DNA of 64,000 bases from contig NZ_FMUS01000015.1 of assembly GCF_900101495.1 (NCBI RefSeq), positions 1 through 64,000 of the forward strand, in the 5' to 3' direction. This document shows, piece after piece, positions 63,065 to 64,000 of this stretch (its first letter is position 1; each line of letters opens with the position of its first letter). Source of the stretch: Alkaliphilus peptidifermentans DSM 18978 (lineage in GTDB: Bacteria > Bacillota > Clostridia > Peptostreptococcales > Natronincolaceae). The position numbers and the translations under genes are program-made. The notes below the pieces were generated by a model. The model was not told the DNA's origin, did no database searches, and saw only the letters and a program-made list of their open reading frames with translations.

Positions 63065-64000
63065 CTAGTTGCCGCCACTGATCTGGATTTTGAATAGTGT
63101 CTTCTTATAAATTCTTCCCTTGAAGGCCTTATCTGTTTTTAGATCCAGAAGATGGAGCTCTATCCATCCGTGTGGGTTCACCTTCATTTTATAAGCAGCA
63201 TCCTGTATATCTGCCATTTGACCCCCTGCTCCTACACTCATACCGTCTTGAGACTTCATTGATACATTAAAGTAGCCAGCTCCCTCTATGGGAGTATAGC
63301 CATAGGCCATTCCAAACAATGATAAAACAGGTTTGGGAGTAAGTTCAGCCAACATGACATTCAATCCGTCAAAGTAATCAAAATCCTTCTGATTATATGC
63401 AATAATGTTGGGTGAAAAGCTGTTACTTTTAAAACTTCCTCCTATCTCGTTATAAAAGCTGATTATAGAATTGGAAGAACTGTTTACTTTAGCCATCGTT
63501 TCTCCAGTATTAACAATTACTTCAAGTTCGAGATTCCCATTGTATTTACCTCTTGAATACTGTGGCCATTCTCTCTTCTCCCCATAGGCAGTAATCTTGT
63601 AAATCATTTCTATTGGTGCTAAGGTAGTTTCAATATTAACCTTTACCGTGTCCTTGATATCCATAACCCAGAGATACTCTTGTTGAATTTTGTATTGCTC
63701 CACTGGTATATCCAGTTCATGATCATATTCAACTGGAATAGCCTCTTCAGATACTATATCTTGATTTTCCTGATGTTCATTGGGATTAAAATCATTAGGT
63801 TTGAGTGGATTTTGTCCAGTATCTTTTCCATATAGAAGAGTAGGTCCATCCTGCACAACAAAAATACGGCAAGTGGCCTTTTGTTTTTTGTCCTTTATTA
63901 GTACTGCCTCAATTACCGCTTCTCCTTCAGATATACCTTTAACTGTACCATCTTGAGATACTGCTACGACCCCAGTATTGGTGCTTCTCCATTCAATTTC
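63065..64000 (-). CDS. Big_2 (Ig-like) surface protein, 3' part (cut by window edge)
   Basis: The frame is open to base 64000, so the start lies outside. The first visible part is a bacterial Ig-like group 2 domain (WRSTNTGVVAVSQDGTVKGI ... VIEAVL), then a Pro/Asn/Glu linker (NPLKPNDFNPNEHQENQ), then a beta-rich region of about 210 residues (VKVNIETTLAPIEMIYKITAYG, then GYFNVSMKSQDGMSVG). The architecture is that of a secreted or wall-attached protein. The GTG at 63856 is internal, not the start. Confidence 0.8.
   Translation of the reverse strand, partial: EIEWRSTNTGVVAVSQDGTVKGISEGEAVIEAVLIKDKKQKATCRIFVVQDGPTLLYGKDTGQNPLKPNDFNPNEHQENQDIVSEEAIPVEYDHELDIPVEQYKIQQEYLWVMDIKDTVKVNIETTLAPIEMIYKITAYGEKREWPQYSRGKYNGNLELEVIVNTGETMAKVNSSSNSIISFYNEIGGSFKSNSFSPNIIAYNQKDFDYFDGLNVMLAELTPKPVLSLFGMAYGYTPIEGAGYFNVSMKSQDGMSVGAGGQMADIQDAAYKMKVNPHGWIELHLLDLKTDKAFKGRIYKKTLFKIQISGGN

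Overview
The window is a 64 kb stretch of low-GC chromosome from an anaerobic, low-GC Gram-positive (Clostridia-type) bacterium. The reasons are strong AGGAGG ribosome binding sites, AT-rich spacers, frequent TTG/GTG starts, a hybrid-cluster protein, ferredoxin, flavodoxin, acyl-CoA-dehydratase-type activase, HypA/HypB, and peptide and amino-acid catabolism genes. Gene content resembles Alkaliphilus or its relatives, but I cannot prove the genus. Most genes are on the minus strand. I saw no tRNA, rRNA, CRISPR array or prophage.

Layout: 0-5.7 kb holds the tail of an IS transposase, two hypothetical genes, a YeiH-type exporter, purC, a UPF0316 membrane protein and a D-2-hydroxyacid dehydrogenase. 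5.7-14.6 kb holds hcp, a chemoreceptor, a YugP-type membrane protease, a small alarmone synthetase, an AI-2E-family permease and a two-component system. 14.6-21 kb is a peptide/amino-acid utilisation block: P1-family peptidase, alanine/glycine symporter, M20 amidohydrolase with a sigma-54 promoter, and a CBS-PAS sigma-54 activator.

21-35 kb is the most unusual region. A TauABC/SsuABC-like transporter operon is headed by a giant acyl-CoA-dehydratase-activase-like gene that is interrupted by one in-frame amber codon. Next come a Crp/Fnr regulator; a divergent operon of a Cys-rich P-loop GTPase, a lone ABC ATPase and a leaderless solute-binding-like protein; a ferredoxin plus ABC-2 exporter operon behind two tandem cobalamin riboswitches, each with its own terminator; a flavodoxin; and a second Crp/Fnr regulator. 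Three promoters here share one design: a TGTATC-N4-GATACA-like palindrome centred exactly 29 bp upstream of a TATAAT box (the class II activator position, about -41.5), followed by a Fur-box-like sequence over the transcription start. I read the region as one iron-responsive, Crp/Fnr-controlled and partly B12-controlled system of unknown function.

35-48 kb holds a YoaP-type acetyltransferase with a WYL regulator and matching operators, selO, a methyltransferase, and a hypB / 895-residue Fe-S flavoprotein / DUF5692-like / hypA operon with no hydrogenase beside it. It also holds a transposase-derived HTH protein with a degraded catalytic triad, placed 1 bp ahead of an FAD amine-oxidase-like gene, and a MITE-like repeat. 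48-58 kb holds a Gfo/Idh/MocA oxidoreductase, small proteins, and a DUF969-DUF979-M29 peptidase-pcp cluster next to a very large M14 carboxypeptidase and a TetR gene. 58-64 kb holds a truncated ABC ATPase, an oleate hydratase operon with a TetR regulator, a lipoprotein, and a Big_2-type surface protein that runs off the window.
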